Origin: Schlesneria sp.
GTDB taxonomy: Bacteria; Planctomycetota; Planctomycetia; Planctomycetales; Planctomycetaceae
Reading direction: 5' to 3'
DNA: 64,000 bases
NCBI GenBank assembly: GCA_028291515.1
Contig: JAQGHU010000019.1
Span: 62,001 to 126,000 of the forward strand
In this document: in pieces, positions 55,301-64,000 of the stretch
Numbering within the stretch: position 1 is the stretch's first letter
Layout of the letters: every line of letters starts with the position of its first letter
The notes under the pieces: model-generated
What the model was told of the DNA's origin: nothing
Databases searched by the model: none
Seen by the model: only the letters and a program-made list of their open reading frames with translations
Position numbers and translations under genes: made by a program

Positions 55301-57253
55301 CAGAAACAGCATCTCTTCAGGATCGAACAACTTGTCAGATGTGCGATTGTCCGTGTTGTAATAGGCGATTTCATAAGGGTCATCAAAATTGCCCTGGGTC
55401 AGGTTGAGGAGCATCAAGTCGCTCTGCCCGCCGCCATTGGTGTGTTGCCCCCACCGAATCGTGCTGCCTGTCGGATTGTTTGAGTAAACGTTGCTGTTGT
55501 ACTTCGTATAAGCAATGCGCCGATCCGCTCCAGAGGTGATCCAGTTGATTTGCTTGGCGGTACTGAGGTAGTTTCCTTGTCCCGTAAAATCCAAGGGATG
55601 CTGAAAATACGGAGCAAACCCTTGTCCTTCGACTAAGTTACCGTTGTCATCCTGCAGCGAGAGGCCTGGGCGAGGCAACGTGAGCCCCCCGGCAGCCGTA
55701 TAGGATCCACTGCTGTAAGCTTGATACAGCAGATTTTCTTCACCATAAACACCTGGGGAAAGGTTCTGGATCGAACCGCTGGTTGAGAACTGTGGACTTC
55801 CGATCTTCGTCCACAGCAACTCCATATTGGCAGTCTCGCCCCACGCAGGGTAAGAGCCAGTTAAGAGCTGCGGGTTCGAACCAAAAAACTTCTGATGCTG
55901 TGTGAAGACCGATGTACTGCTGTTGTCGACTCCGAATCGAGCGGTCAGACCCCAGGCAGGATTCACTTCTGCAGGGCCCATCCCCAAGTTCGACTGCGAG
56001 ATGTAGAAGAAGTTACTACTGACAGAGTCGGTCCCAAAAGGGGATGTGGGCGAGTTGCTGACCGACGTCGTCGCCATTCCACTGTCTGCACTGGAATACA
56101 GAACTTTCGACAGGTTCCCATGTACATTGAGATTGATCAAAGCATCCAAATCATGAATCGTCACCAGAAACATTGGGACAAACATCTTGCCAGACGCATC
56201 GAGTTGAGGCGGATAGTCCAAGTCAATCAGAACCGCTTCTGGATCTAAGTCGCCGTCATTGTCGTGATCAAATTGAATAAGATCGTCACCGTTTGGAGCG
56301 GACGCCATTGGTGTCGACGAGGCTTTCGTGAAAGGCCCCATGCCACCAGTTGAATACTTCGGGCCAGGGCCGCTACTCGTTGTGTCATACGTGTTCAGCA
56401 TCGGAACATTGGGGAATCCGTAATAACCAGCGCCCAGCTTTGCGGCCGCTTCTGCATCGTTGAGATACCGACTCACCGTGATCGGCGTCTGCGTCGGGAA
56501 GACATAAACGTGATTCGGGTGTGCTCGCATACTTCGCGCGACGGTTGTCGAATCGTTGTACCAATTCGTCAGCGGAGCTCCTGTCGTCGGATTTCTGTAC
56601 ATCGCTGGCAGCATGTACGAAGGCTTCACCACCTTGTGAATTTGGCCATTCTGGTCCCGTACCTTGCCGACGTAACACAAAAACGGACTGTTGATATCCG
56701 GGTAGGTGTATCCGACATCCGGCTGTGGGAAATAGGTCGAACCGCCAACCACTTGTCTCTCAACCTGATTCTGAGCCGATGGCGAATCAACCCAGTCGAG
56801 AAGGTACGCGTTACCAGGTTCGATGAAACCATCTCGATCCTGATCGACCCCTAGCACTCCCGTGGAGGAGTCGAAGATCACATTGACCCCTTCGCCATTG
56901 AACGGGTGCATGTCGCCGGGCTGGTTGTAGCCGACACCTAACGCATTCGATAACAGCGAATAGCGACTACCCCACAGCATGCTGTTTTTCAAACGGACAT
57001 CAGTACCAACGATAATCTGGTCGAGCGCCCAATCAAATAAGACGTCGGCGTCCAGGCTGGGTTCTACTGCTTTCTTGGCCGCATCTGCGTAATAGGCAGC
57101 GTTGCTGCGCTCTTGAGCGGCAAACGTATAGAAAATGACGCCAAGCAGGGACAACATCCCCATCAGCACCATCACGATCATCAGCGTCGATCCGCGACGA
57201 ACGGGTGTAGGCCGTCTATGACCATAATGGGACGGTCGTGTTTTCAGTATCAT
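52337..57253 (-). CDS. Very large type II secretion/type IV pilus-associated protein (GspK/PilX-like N-terminus)
   Basis: 1638 residues. The N-terminus (RRGSTLMIVMVLMGMLSLLGVIFYTFAAQE) is a pseudopilin-like basic stretch, then a hydrophobic helix. That start resembles GspK/PilX minor pseudopilins, but they are ~300 residues. The rest is a long Ser/Thr/Asn/Gly-rich region with repeated aromatic and NPxT-like text, without a domain I can name (VELYNHSPFDVTF near 1050 looks like a lamin-tail-like strand). It is the last gene of the pseudopilin operon. It may cap the pseudopilus tip or be secreted cargo. Confidence 0.72.
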   Translation of the reverse strand: MILKTRPSHYGHRRPTPVRRGSTLMIVMVLMGMLSLLGVIFYTFAAQERSNAAYYADAAKKAVEPSLDADVLFDWALDQIIVGTDVRLKNSMLWGSRYSLLSNALGVGYNQPGDMHPFNGEGVNVIFDSSTGVLGVDQDRDGFIEPGNAYLLDWVDSPSAQNQVERQVVGGSTYFPQPDVGYTYPDINSPFLCYVGKVRDQNGQIHKVVKPSYMLPAMYRNPTTGAPLTNWYNDSTTVARSMRAHPNHVYVFPTQTPITVSRYLNDAEAAAKLGAGYYGFPNVPMLNTYDTTSSGPGPKYSTGGMGPFTKASSTPMASAPNGDDLIQFDHDNDGDLDPEAVLIDLDYPPQLDASGKMFVPMFLVTIHDLDALINLNVHGNLSKVLYSSADSGMATTSVSNSPTSPFGTDSVSSNFFYISQSNLGMGPAEVNPAWGLTARFGVDNSSTSVFTQHQKFFGSNPQLLTGSYPAWGETANMELLWTKIGSPQFSTSGSIQNLSPGVYGEENLLYQAYSSGSYTAAGGLTLPRPGLSLQDDNGNLVEGQGFAPYFQHPLDFTGQGNYLSTAKQINWITSGADRRIAYTKYNSNVYSNNPTGSTIRWGQHTNGGGQSDLMLLNLTQGNFDDPYEIAYYNTDNRTSDKLFDPEEMLFLRLNNSEVGRLNVNTRLATLLPFNFAKTSGDNSRGESIRRKFTTISNDRKNFSLPYSTSGRSWEYSRDVAAVGGNQGPFIRTPTNNTLRFPPEFGTGTIRRYTSITSASTAPYTEDPFRPVTRALLEIDRDPLLSAQSLQRKMSVNTVLAYNSTSGNYYSRQLTQHPDDPGTTPISTTYPPPMPTVPYPPTDGPSQEYWARRDRQQMARDIYVLLYLLGGGSDSATYNTATTSNPTPSATTDGSTLYSDVQLREMAQFAVNLVDAMDRDNVMTRFEYDKNLSDGWNLDDDPYGTAESAAYANTSPNYNQLFPNDGASRGEVFGVERLDLSISEVLAIRTEAITPAGNHTATSYDDGTPHAFGYVELYNHSPFDVTFTDTESWQVVIRQNSVGMSPTWERRLSFKSGAGYIPSGKRYTIASTEADLGGTTNTTTGQSKSLFVVNQAGGVGDPATSSNWMAPYQVPVLQGTNYYGLDLLSVTTPTAAFRVENTTGTDQTSTMGAFMSAFSGVTPTEGNLTGPVQFVLRRRAHPTRAKLAYADNNDNPWVDVDIMTMPKIASFVLTTTTDTATTIQTQLKKLGSYERPQPFAQDQAAPHSVAAIPANSLSLANSNAAAINNIWHPHFDRDFTSIIDLLALPVFGPNQLTQKMRGAMMDSPEGQLTDQLSTGFSGAKSAAAKFLVPEDPSNWTTVTNQLLDNRWHRVLEFLEVPTRTNQNLALGTDLSIPRVPGKMNPNTFRNVESLAALLDDSNHMALKIDGTDYFGSPYRVIPTIDPEVGDLFDAFEPTNRDWWDQFQKSRDNLDPYWKNNLSLYIPLPGTPGSRPFRSLADVSYNTPASGGKHASVQDTILRALPTDVINNPDPMAATQTRRRLLEIGTAAEHYTGGTGMQIDPMIRNRLLAKFANNTTTRSNSFAIFVSVKYFSAVSDSANGGAIRIGGPYNGKQKPEHRGFFVVDRSKLEQGQLSGVANYDFRSFIEYRKTLETIQK

Positions 57254-57328
57254 GATACGGGCTCCGATTTTCGTCTGCCTGGCCCACAGAGAATTTGTTG
57301 GAAGTGCTGCTGCTATCGCAAGAGAGAC

Positions 57329-59041
57329 TTAGTCCACGAGCGAGTGGATCATCGTCATCTGCCGCATTTGCTGAGTGGAAACGTCGAGAAAACGAATCTC
57401 AATCTTCACCGCTTTGAGCGGTTTTCGATTGTCGACCGCTTGCCAAATGAGCTGGTTGTCACCCACCTTGAGACCCCCTTTTAATGGCCATGTCGGTTCC
57501 GGGGTCGTAGCACTGGACCCTGAATTGGCGCCTGTCGTGGTCTGGACGCATTGATAAAAATAGGGGGCAATCCGCAGTGTCGTCGTCGGGAACACCCTGT
57601 CACCAATTGAATACGTCTTGTTTGCAGTCCAAGTGGTGGCCGTCGAAGAGGCACTTCCTGGAATGTTCTTCTGTGGGAAGAACGGCGGGCTGTCCCAGAT
57701 TGTGTCGGTATTCCAATCGATCTTTGGATGCCAAGTGTCGAAGACAGCATTGGTTCCAGTATTACCAAATGGTCCATAGGCGGTATTGATCTGATTCGTC
57801 AGCGAATAGTCCGTTGTATTGGGAGCGGTCAGATTCACAAATTGCCCGGCCGCTTCATCCAGGATTTGAATATCAAACGCATGCACGTTTGAAATCAGCA
57901 AGTCTTCTCCACGTCGCAAGCCGCCCTTGAAACCAGAGACAACCCCATCGTTACCCACATCGTACGACCCCGCGGTCCCTGGGAATGCAAACGCCATCGG
58001 GTTGAGCGACGCAGACTGTGGGTATTGGAAGGCGCTGTTTGAGCACTCTTCAAGAGTGTATCGGCCAACAAAGCCAGTTGGAGTTCCGCTGTATGTCAGG
58101 AACTCTTTCGGTAGCCCACTGCTGCTGTCGTGACCGAAACGGAGTTGCGGATTTCCCAACGAACCGAATGAAGTGCCGTCATTTTGCAAAGAGGTACGAC
58201 CTGAAAATGCAGCGCACGTCGTGGCACCGGAGTAATAGGCGGAGTAATCAAAATCATTCCAGAAGCTCGTCGCATACGGCTTACCAGCGACCATTGTTCC
58301 CAGTAGCTGTGGGTATGCCGGTAGATTGGTCATGGCTGTCGAAAACAGATTCACCGGCGGACTGGCGGGCGAGAGATTGCCGGTACCGGTATCCGGTTGG
58401 GTGGTCGTGCCAGGGATCGCTGGTGGTTGACGAATTAGCAACTGTCGCCGGTAGAGATTGCCATTCCGTACGAAATAGGAAACCTCTGCCAGCATCGACG
58501 AACCGGTGTTATTGGGAATCACTTGCGAATCGTCGACATCCGGCTGATTCGGATACATGGTGAACGGGTTGGTGCTGAAATCAAGATTGGGTGGAGAAGC
58601 TGAATCTGTCGCCGGAAAACTGAGTGCCTTCCCATAATACTGATCAGCACCCGACTTGAGCTGAACGGTAAACTGCAGAACGTCGTCGATTCCGTTCGCC
58701 GTATTGTTGTCTGAAATATAAAAGTAACCGTCTCGCTTATAAGCTTCGGTAAGCGTTTCACCAGGGGCAAACGGCATCACCGAGATAAAGCTTCTGTTGT
58801 CCAGATCCGACTTGATCATCGTTTGCAACATGCGAGACCGCTGATCATTTTCAGCAAGCCCGCGCTGCTTCGAGATCGAATTGCCGGCCATTTGGAATAC
58901 TTGAGCGAACAATGTCATCATCAGCAGCACCAAGGCGACTGAGATCAACATTTCGACCAACGTAAAACCGACCCGCCCCTTCGCGCCACCAATGGATGAC
59001 GAACGACGCGTCGCAGGCGATGTCTTCAATGCGATGCCCAT
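57329..59041 (-). CDS. Prepilin-type protein, GspJ/PilW-like
   Basis: 570 residues from ATG 59041. A TTG at 59056 would add five. KGRVGFTLVEMLISVALVLLMMTLFAQVF is a class III signal with the Gly-Phe cut and Glu5. It is followed by a GspJ-like helix (NSISKQRGLAENDQR). The long β-rich part after ~150 is larger than E. coli GspJ. Near the end RFLDVSTQQMRQ is GspJ/PilW-like. It lies 75 bp upstream of the 1638-residue gene. Confidence 0.78.
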   Translation of the reverse strand: MGIALKTSPATRRSSSIGGAKGRVGFTLVEMLISVALVLLMMTLFAQVFQMAGNSISKQRGLAENDQRSRMLQTMIKSDLDNRSFISVMPFAPGETLTEAYKRDGYFYISDNNTANGIDDVLQFTVQLKSGADQYYGKALSFPATDSASPPNLDFSTNPFTMYPNQPDVDDSQVIPNNTGSSMLAEVSYFVRNGNLYRRQLLIRQPPAIPGTTTQPDTGTGNLSPASPPVNLFSTAMTNLPAYPQLLGTMVAGKPYATSFWNDFDYSAYYSGATTCAAFSGRTSLQNDGTSFGSLGNPQLRFGHDSSSGLPKEFLTYSGTPTGFVGRYTLEECSNSAFQYPQSASLNPMAFAFPGTAGSYDVGNDGVVSGFKGGLRRGEDLLISNVHAFDIQILDEAAGQFVNLTAPNTTDYSLTNQINTAYGPFGNTGTNAVFDTWHPKIDWNTDTIWDSPPFFPQKNIPGSASSTATTWTANKTYSIGDRVFPTTTLRIAPYFYQCVQTTTGANSGSSATTPEPTWPLKGGLKVGDNQLIWQAVDNRKPLKAVKIEIRFLDVSTQQMRQMTMIHSLVD

Positions 59042-59061
59042 GGCAATTACCTGCAACTGAA

Positions 59062-60633
59062 TTAGCTCTTTGGAATCGGATAAACTTCGACAATACCACG
59101 CATGAACATAGCCCCTCCACGCGGGATTCCGCCCGCACCGCCAGTAGGCGCTAGGGGGGTACTCATTGTGATTGGCCGCTCGAGCTTCAACAGCACCGAG
59201 CTATAGCCGGGGATCTGTTGGTCCGGCAGGTACGTCGGCATGTTCGTCGCTGAGGTTGGAATTCCGGCAGCAGTCATTACCGCAGCGGGGTTCGCTCCCT
59301 CAACGAAATCAGTGATTCGATACCATTGCAGGTTTGAAATGTCCGTCACAAACCCCCCCTTCTTATAGAAGGGCTTGTTCCCCGTCGGATCGTATTGAAC
59401 GACGACCCAATTCCTGGGAGCATCGTCCGAGCCGGGATATCCCAACTCGCTAATGTTGCCACTGCCGAGCAGGGCGTTTCCAGGAGTAGCGTCGTAACCT
59501 GGATCGACTGGGTAGAACGCCCAGTTGTCATTGGCAGTGTCGCTGCTCCCTTGATCAATCGCTCCTGTTTGAAACGAAGCAGGATAAATCTGTTCATCAA
59601 GACTGTTGTACTTACGCCGAAAGAACACCACGACATCCATGGTCGAGGAGGCGTGCATGATTGAAAGCATCCACGAGAATCGTCTCTCGGCACTTTCCAC
59701 ACGCGCCGTCGCTGGAGTAAAAGGAAGCGCCCCCGAGCTTGTACTCCAAGTGATGGTTTGTACGGGTGGAGTTCCGGTAATCTGAGTTATTGGCCGTGTC
59801 ACGCTGAACTTGCCCGTGATATCAAAAAACATGATCCGAGAAGGAATGAGCGTATCGATGAGCGACACTGACGGAAGCGGTGTCGTGGCACTCAAGTCAT
59901 AGTCAAGATCATTGAGCGTGCAAGTAAGTGGCGTAGTCGTGCTATACGTAATTGCTTTTGATTCCCCTTGCACAACCCAGCTGTCAGGCAGGTTCGACAG
60001 CCCGACGGCTTGATAGTCATCAAACTGCGAAGGTGTTCCATAGGCCGTGCTTTGGAAAGACAGTCCGGAAAATGCCCGAATGTTGCTCTGGGCACCGTAC
60101 GTCGTTGGGTTGTTGCCAAACATATGCCGGCCACCCGAAGTACCGCGTAACATCGCAGTAGGATCGTCGTATGTCGCCGCATATTCACCTTGGGGATCGA
60201 CGATATAGTTGTTAACTCGAACGACGGACCAAGTCACAGATGCATCTGTCACCGTACCTGTCTGCAACCAGTTTGGCTCCTTATTCGCCGACGTGCCCCC
60301 GACCGTACAAACCGCTGCCAATGAGTAATTTGTTAATGGCGAATCGACAGAAGGAACGACCCATGTATTCGCCGTGTAAGCGGTCAGAGGTTGCCAGGGA
60401 GTTCCAATCGTGCGAATCTGAGGAACGGCGCTAACTATCCCTTCGACGTTGTAACGGAGATTCGTCGCATTCGTGAGTTGCGTTGCCTGAATGGACCGCA
60501 ACACGGAAATAGGGAACAACGTCGCGAGCGAAACGACGCCGACGCTCATGATCAACATCGAGACCAGGACTTCGCTGAGCGTCGTCCCGCGGCGATGCGA
60601 CTTCTTTCGAGATGTTCGATTGAATGGTGTCAT
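59062..60633 (-). CDS. Prepilin-type protein, PilV/GspI-like
   Basis: 523 residues. HRRGTTLSEVLVSMLIMSVGVVSLATLFPIS is a prepilin signal with Thr at +1/+2 in place of the usual Phe-Thr, keeping Glu at +5 (TTLSE). That is the PilV/GspI style (SxxEVLVAMxIxxxGVL). The first helix continues (SIQATQLTNATNLRYN). The remaining ~450 residues are globular and unrecognised. The start overlaps the end of the upstream gene by 4 bp (ATGA). Confidence 0.78.
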   Translation of the reverse strand: MTPFNRTSRKKSHRRGTTLSEVLVSMLIMSVGVVSLATLFPISVLRSIQATQLTNATNLRYNVEGIVSAVPQIRTIGTPWQPLTAYTANTWVVPSVDSPLTNYSLAAVCTVGGTSANKEPNWLQTGTVTDASVTWSVVRVNNYIVDPQGEYAATYDDPTAMLRGTSGGRHMFGNNPTTYGAQSNIRAFSGLSFQSTAYGTPSQFDDYQAVGLSNLPDSWVVQGESKAITYSTTTPLTCTLNDLDYDLSATTPLPSVSLIDTLIPSRIMFFDITGKFSVTRPITQITGTPPVQTITWSTSSGALPFTPATARVESAERRFSWMLSIMHASSTMDVVVFFRRKYNSLDEQIYPASFQTGAIDQGSSDTANDNWAFYPVDPGYDATPGNALLGSGNISELGYPGSDDAPRNWVVVQYDPTGNKPFYKKGGFVTDISNLQWYRITDFVEGANPAAVMTAAGIPTSATNMPTYLPDQQIPGYSSVLLKLERPITMSTPLAPTGGAGGIPRGGAMFMRGIVEVYPIPKS

Positions 60634-61685
60634 TTCCCGGCCACCTCACCCGTTTCGGCATACTTGAAATAGTCATAGGTCCCGGTCACCGTTGTAGTGT
60701 CGATCAGATCAACCGGATGCACCGACACCACGCCCGTCCTTCCGAACAGCGAGACAACCACTTTGTCGCCTCCCGTCGGATCCTCGGGCAATAACCCCTT
60801 GTCCGCGTCCGTTTGAACGCCAACGTAGAAATGGATCACGCCTCGACTGGCCGATGAACCGATCACAGTTCCTCTCGGGGAAAACATCACATCCATTTGG
60901 CTGCTGTAACCAATCGGCGTCGTGGAACTATCAAACCAGGACGACGGTAGCGTCGCGGATCCGGTGTTTAAGCTCGCCGGGAGAGCCGCCGGAATTTTGT
61001 TACACCGATCCAGATCGACAACCGTTCCTTTCGGCAACAGTATGGGGTCTTGATTCGGCAGCAGACTGGGCGGCAACTGCAGGCTGTAGCCCAATGGTGG
61101 CTGATTCAGGATGGCAGGATTGCCAATTACGACGCTGGGATTTGTAGCGGGCGAGAGATACGTAACCGTGAGTTTCATCGATGGGGGCGAGTTAAATACA
61201 TTCGCCGTATTACTAACATTGTATGTATTTCCTTCAATTGTAATCTGGGCACCATCACGCAAGAGGCCCAGGTTGTAGAGGTCTTGCCAATCAAGCCCGC
61301 TATCAACGCGAGCAACCGTATTCGCGATAATGGTAGTGCCTGGGCCCGCTCCGAATTGAATCTGGACTGCACCAATATTCCAGGGTGCTGGCTGGCGGAT
61401 GTAAGCCATGCTGGAGACGGTTCGTGGATTGGTCGGATCGACCAGAAAGCGAACGCCTCGTGGTTCCTTGGCATAAATCGCGCGATCGCGTGCGCCGGAC
61501 AGAAACGACTGCACCTGGCGTCCCGCCGCGCGAACTTTATCCCCGTTAACAGTCAAATTGATCGCCGCCACGGTCATCACTGCGAGCAACACCATGATCC
61601 CGACCACCACCATCAACTCGATGAGGGTAAACGCAGATCTCGATGACGCGATCGCATCTTTCCGGTATAGCTTTTTTACGACCAC
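60630..61685 (-). CDS. Prepilin-type protein, GspH/FimT-like
   Basis: 351 residues. SRSAFTLIELMVVVGIMVLLAVMTVAAI has a cleavage site with Ala-Phe (Ala at -1 instead of Gly) and Glu at +5. The GspH/FimT core follows (GRQVQSFLSGARDRAIYAKEPRGVRFLVD), the best family match in the operon. It is followed by a β-sheet region and ends with YDYFKYAE. It is 4 bp overlapped with the downstream gene and 18 bp after the upstream one. Confidence 0.83.
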   Translation of the reverse strand: MVVKKLYRKDAIASSRSAFTLIELMVVVGIMVLLAVMTVAAINLTVNGDKVRAAGRQVQSFLSGARDRAIYAKEPRGVRFLVDPTNPRTVSSMAYIRQPAPWNIGAVQIQFGAGPGTTIIANTVARVDSGLDWQDLYNLGLLRDGAQITIEGNTYNVSNTANVFNSPPSMKLTVTYLSPATNPSVVIGNPAILNQPPLGYSLQLPPSLLPNQDPILLPKGTVVDLDRCNKIPAALPASLNTGSATLPSSWFDSSTTPIGYSSQMDVMFSPRGTVIGSSASRGVIHFYVGVQTDADKGLLPEDPTGGDKVVVSLFGRTGVVSVHPVDLIDTTTVTGTYDYFKYAETGEVAGK

Positions 61686-61703
61686 AATCGAACTCCGATC
61701 AGA

Positions 61704-62816
61704 CTATCGCTTGCGATTCGACAAATTGTCGTTGATGGGATGGTTTTGGATACTGGCAGAGGCATAAGTGGGGTCCGGTGCTGCCAGCCGTCCTTGAGCA
61801 GTCCCAAGAGCAGGCGGGGTTACCGCCGGAATACCAAAAGTCGGGCGAGTCGCTGTCAGCGGTGGAGTTTGATTGGGGTCATTCGACCCGTCGTAATCAT
61901 AAGGTTCACCGAGTCCCAATATTCCATCGGGTCCGGCCGATACCACGAGGAAGGCGTGGTATGTACTCGGAGTGCTGAAGAGGTACTGCAACAATGGCAA
62001 CACTTTGCCAGTGGAGTCCTTAGTGGAAGCCAAGTACATTTGTGCTGCGGGGTCATCAGGGTCGATGATCAATGGATCGAAACCATTAGAGGCGATGCTA
62101 GGCAATCCAGACCAAATTGCGTTCGCGTAGGATCGAGTATTGTCCCAGGTCGTAGGATTGCCTGGTACCAGAGCGCCTGATTGAATTGTGCCATTGCCTG
62201 GCCGAAATAACATCGTCGGCCAGCGATAGAATCGCAGCGGTCGCCCCCAGCCATCTACGAATTCTTTTAGTCCGTCGCCATCAGTATCTTGAACTTCAGT
62301 GGCTGAAAACTCGCTGTCGTCGACCGGTGAAACTCCAAAGATCTCTGAACTGGTCAGGATCCAGTACAATAATGCAGAACTCTGCGTCTTAGCGTTGTGA
62401 GGCGATGCCGGGGGCAGCGTAGAGGATGCTGAGATATTTCGCTCAGCAAATGTTTGTGGGAATCGACTCTGGAAGAGTTGCTTACGCGTTAACGCATCAA
62501 TGAGACGCGAATCGTTCGTGTAGTCCAGATAATAGGAAGCACCATAATTCTGATTGAAGTCGGTAACCAACTTTTGCTTTGGCGCGTTTAAATTGAGCTT
62601 ATCGGTAGCGCGGTCAAAAGCTTCAACCCGCTGCTGAAGCAAGCCGTGAATCTTGAGGATTGTCGCTTCTGTTTGACGCTGTCGCGCAATCCCGATGGCA
62701 TTGCGTAATGTTCCGATTGTGATCGAAAGCAAGAATGCAATCAAACCGATGACGACGAGGACTTCGACCAACGTAAATCCACGGCGATCGAATTGTGGGC
62801 GAACTTGTCGCATCAT
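61704..62816 (-). CDS. Prepilin-type protein, GspG/H-like
   Basis: 370 residues. RRGFTLVEVLVVIGLIAFLLSITIGTL is a clear prepilin signal. The first helix carries NAIGIARQRQTEATILKIHGLLQQRVEAF. Conserved DTDGDGLKEFVDGWGRPLRF near residue 190 is a calcium-loop-like, GspG-type C-terminal feature (D-x-D-G-D-G). A GPDGILG text near the C-terminus repeats this style. Probably a major or minor pseudopilin. Confidence 0.83.
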   Translation of the reverse strand: MMRQVRPQFDRRGFTLVEVLVVIGLIAFLLSITIGTLRNAIGIARQRQTEATILKIHGLLQQRVEAFDRATDKLNLNAPKQKLVTDFNQNYGASYYLDYTNDSRLIDALTRKQLFQSRFPQTFAERNISASSTLPPASPHNAKTQSSALLYWILTSSEIFGVSPVDDSEFSATEVQDTDGDGLKEFVDGWGRPLRFYRWPTMLFRPGNGTIQSGALVPGNPTTWDNTRSYANAIWSGLPSIASNGFDPLIIDPDDPAAQMYLASTKDSTGKVLPLLQYLFSTPSTYHAFLVVSAGPDGILGLGEPYDYDGSNDPNQTPPLTATRPTFGIPAVTPPALGTAQGRLAAPDPTYASASIQNHPINDNLSNRKR

Positions 62817-62847
62817 AGTAATAGAACTCCAAACTCGACGTGTCTTA

Positions 62848-63798
62848 CTACTTTCCGCCGCCTAAAGTGCTGCCGAAAAAGTTTGTAATATTATCCGATT
62901 CAAGGTTTCGCGTCGCCGTTGTCGGAGTCGATGTCGTGAACGTGTTCGGGTATTGACTCGCATCAAATGGCAGGCGGTTGGCGGCCACGCCATCAGCGAC
63001 GAAGGCACCACCAAATCCAAATTGATGATCAAAACCTGGTGAGAGAAGCTGGAACGACTTCATCTTCCACGGGGAAGAAGTACTCGCTGTCGCCTGTCGA
63101 TAAGGCTCACTTAACCCTGGAGCGCCAAATTCGATGGGCCGATAACCATCTCCCTCATAGCCGCTGTAATAAGCGTAAGGAGTGGTTTGTCCTGGTAATG
63201 GATCCAAGTACTCGGGGAACCCATTGGTGTTGAGATCTTTCAACCGAGAGACATCGAATTCGTAAATGGATGGGTCACGCTTCACACCTGTGGTTGCAGC
63301 CGCAAATGGATAGAGTGGACTCTTGGAGAACCCGGTGAGTGTAAACACGTCCTTGCCATTCACGACGGACTTGGTCGGCATTCCACCAAGGAAGAAGATC
63401 AAACTCTCGGCTGGACTCAGCGTCACGGAGTTAAAGGCGCTATCACCATTCAAATCGATTTGCCCGGCACTGCCATACGTAAAATCGAACTGGGGCCACA
63501 TCTGACGGATGGCGGCACGACTGGTGGGGTCAGTATTCCACCCCGCTGCAGTCTCATACAGTACGATGCGGCTAGGGGGCTGAATTCCGTAGGTAGTCTT
63601 GAATGTGGCCACTGCAGATTCGAGCACCGAAATCTCGGTCCTCACCTGAGTAATTCTGGCAGTACGCTGCGCTCCGTTGATCGCTGGCAACAGCAACGCA
63701 ATCAAGATCGCGATCACGACAATCACCGCCAGGATTTCGATCATTGTGAAGCCAGCGCGCGGTCTGTTTATCGGGCGGCGAGGGGAGGGTGCGAGCAT
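62848..63798 (-). CDS. Prepilin-type protein, GspG-like
   Basis: 316 residues. RAGFTMIEILAVIVVIAILIALLLPAI is a prepilin signal with Glu at +5. The helix continues into AQRTARITQVRTEISVLESAVATFKTTYGIQPPSR, the GspG pattern where the helix leads into the first loop. A DLNGDSAFN acidic loop could bind calcium. As first pseudopilin after the gspF-like end it is the likely major pseudopilin. Confidence 0.85.
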   Translation of the reverse strand: MLAPSPRRPINRPRAGFTMIEILAVIVVIAILIALLLPAINGAQRTARITQVRTEISVLESAVATFKTTYGIQPPSRIVLYETAAGWNTDPTSRAAIRQMWPQFDFTYGSAGQIDLNGDSAFNSVTLSPAESLIFFLGGMPTKSVVNGKDVFTLTGFSKSPLYPFAAATTGVKRDPSIYEFDVSRLKDLNTNGFPEYLDPLPGQTTPYAYYSGYEGDGYRPIEFGAPGLSEPYRQATASTSSPWKMKSFQLLSPGFDHQFGFGGAFVADGVAANRLPFDASQYPNTFTTSTPTTATRNLESDNITNFFGSTLGGGK

Positions 63799-63930
63799 AG
63801 TGTCCCTTTCATTTTTTAACTGAACCCAAGGTCGCCCGGGTTGGATGTGAGCGTTTGATATGAGTTGTGCGAGCTGTTGTGTGAACTGGCGAGACAGAGG
63901 GCGGGGCCCTCTGCTCGTGCGGTGATCCTG

Positions 63931-64000
63931 TCAGGACAAGTCGTTCAGCAGCTTGATCAGCGGCATGAACAGGGCGATAACGATGAAACCGACGATGAGA
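63931..64000 (-). CDS. C-terminal end of GspF-like inner-membrane protein (partial)
   Basis: Only the last ~22 residues are visible, ending at TGA 63931: LIVGFIVIALFMPLIKLLNDLS. A hydrophobic helix with the FMPLIKLL ending is the standard C-terminus of GspF/PilC platform proteins. It lies 132 bp before the GspG-like gene and fits an operon of type II secretion. Confidence 0.75.
   Translation of the reverse strand, partial: LIVGFIVIALFMPLIKLLNDLS

Overview
The window looks like a chromosome segment of a planctomycete (Planctomycetaceae-like). The evidence is a DUF1559 prepilin-like protein, a large set of divergent pseudopilin genes, a BlaI regulator next to a giant M56 peptidase with carboxypeptidase-regulatory domains, a formylglycine-generating-enzyme-like domain, a CE15-like esterase, and tyrosine recombinases of planctomycete style. 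No rRNA genes, CRISPR arrays or complete insertion sequences were seen.

Layout. (1) 1-2075: the 3' end of a sulfatase-modifying-factor (FGE) domain gene, a small serine-rich protein, and a decayed N-terminal piece of a tyrosine integrase. (2) 2076-27443: an integrated genomic island of about 25 kb in a tRNA-Arg(TCT) gene. The intact tRNA (27370-27443, minus) and a displaced 42-bp copy of its 3' half (2076-2117) form the direct repeats. An integrase lies directly beside the tRNA, and a diverged 53-bp repeat with paired 10-bp motifs lies just inside each end. The cargo is mostly defence: a HEPN protein, a probable structured RNA, a GIY-YIG gene with a one-base frameshift, McrBC, a second integrase with an excisionase-like partner, two more HEPN proteins, a five-gene Type I restriction cluster (hsdM, hsdS, a PD-(D/E)xK-like gene, hsdR, a YgjP-like metallopeptidase), a membrane protein with duplicated zinc ribbons, an AAA+ ATPase and two small HTH proteins.

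(3) 27444-36000: a scar-rich zone with a frameshifted integrase N-terminal half, a separate integrase lacking its N-terminus, two AlpA/excisionase-type HTH genes, small hypotheticals, palindromic repeats, a DUF4870 protein, an aquaporin, a secreted CE15-like esterase and a 5'-truncated MAE_28990-like HEPN gene. (4) 36000-50400: housekeeping and envelope genes. These are blaI with two operator dyads, the 1914-residue M56 protein, an ECF sigma factor with a short overlapping downstream frame, a CecR-like TetR regulator heading a DevC-DevA-DevB-type exporter operon, a WaaP-like kinase, a PEP-mutase/isocitrate-lyase family enzyme and a secreted Zn-finger protein. (5) 50762-64000, all minus: a DUF1559 gene, then six pseudopilin-like genes transcribed away from the end of a gspF-like gene, probably one type II secretion/type IV pilus operon.

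The strongest candidate for something undescribed is the structured, apparently non-coding block at 3724-3976 (six stems, one of which keeps pairing only on the minus strand) between a HEPN gene and a GIY-YIG gene in the defence island. Next come three unrelated HEPN proteins that have no recognisable antitoxin partner, and the PD-(D/E)xK-like gene inserted between hsdS and hsdR. All family assignments come from motif recognition only.
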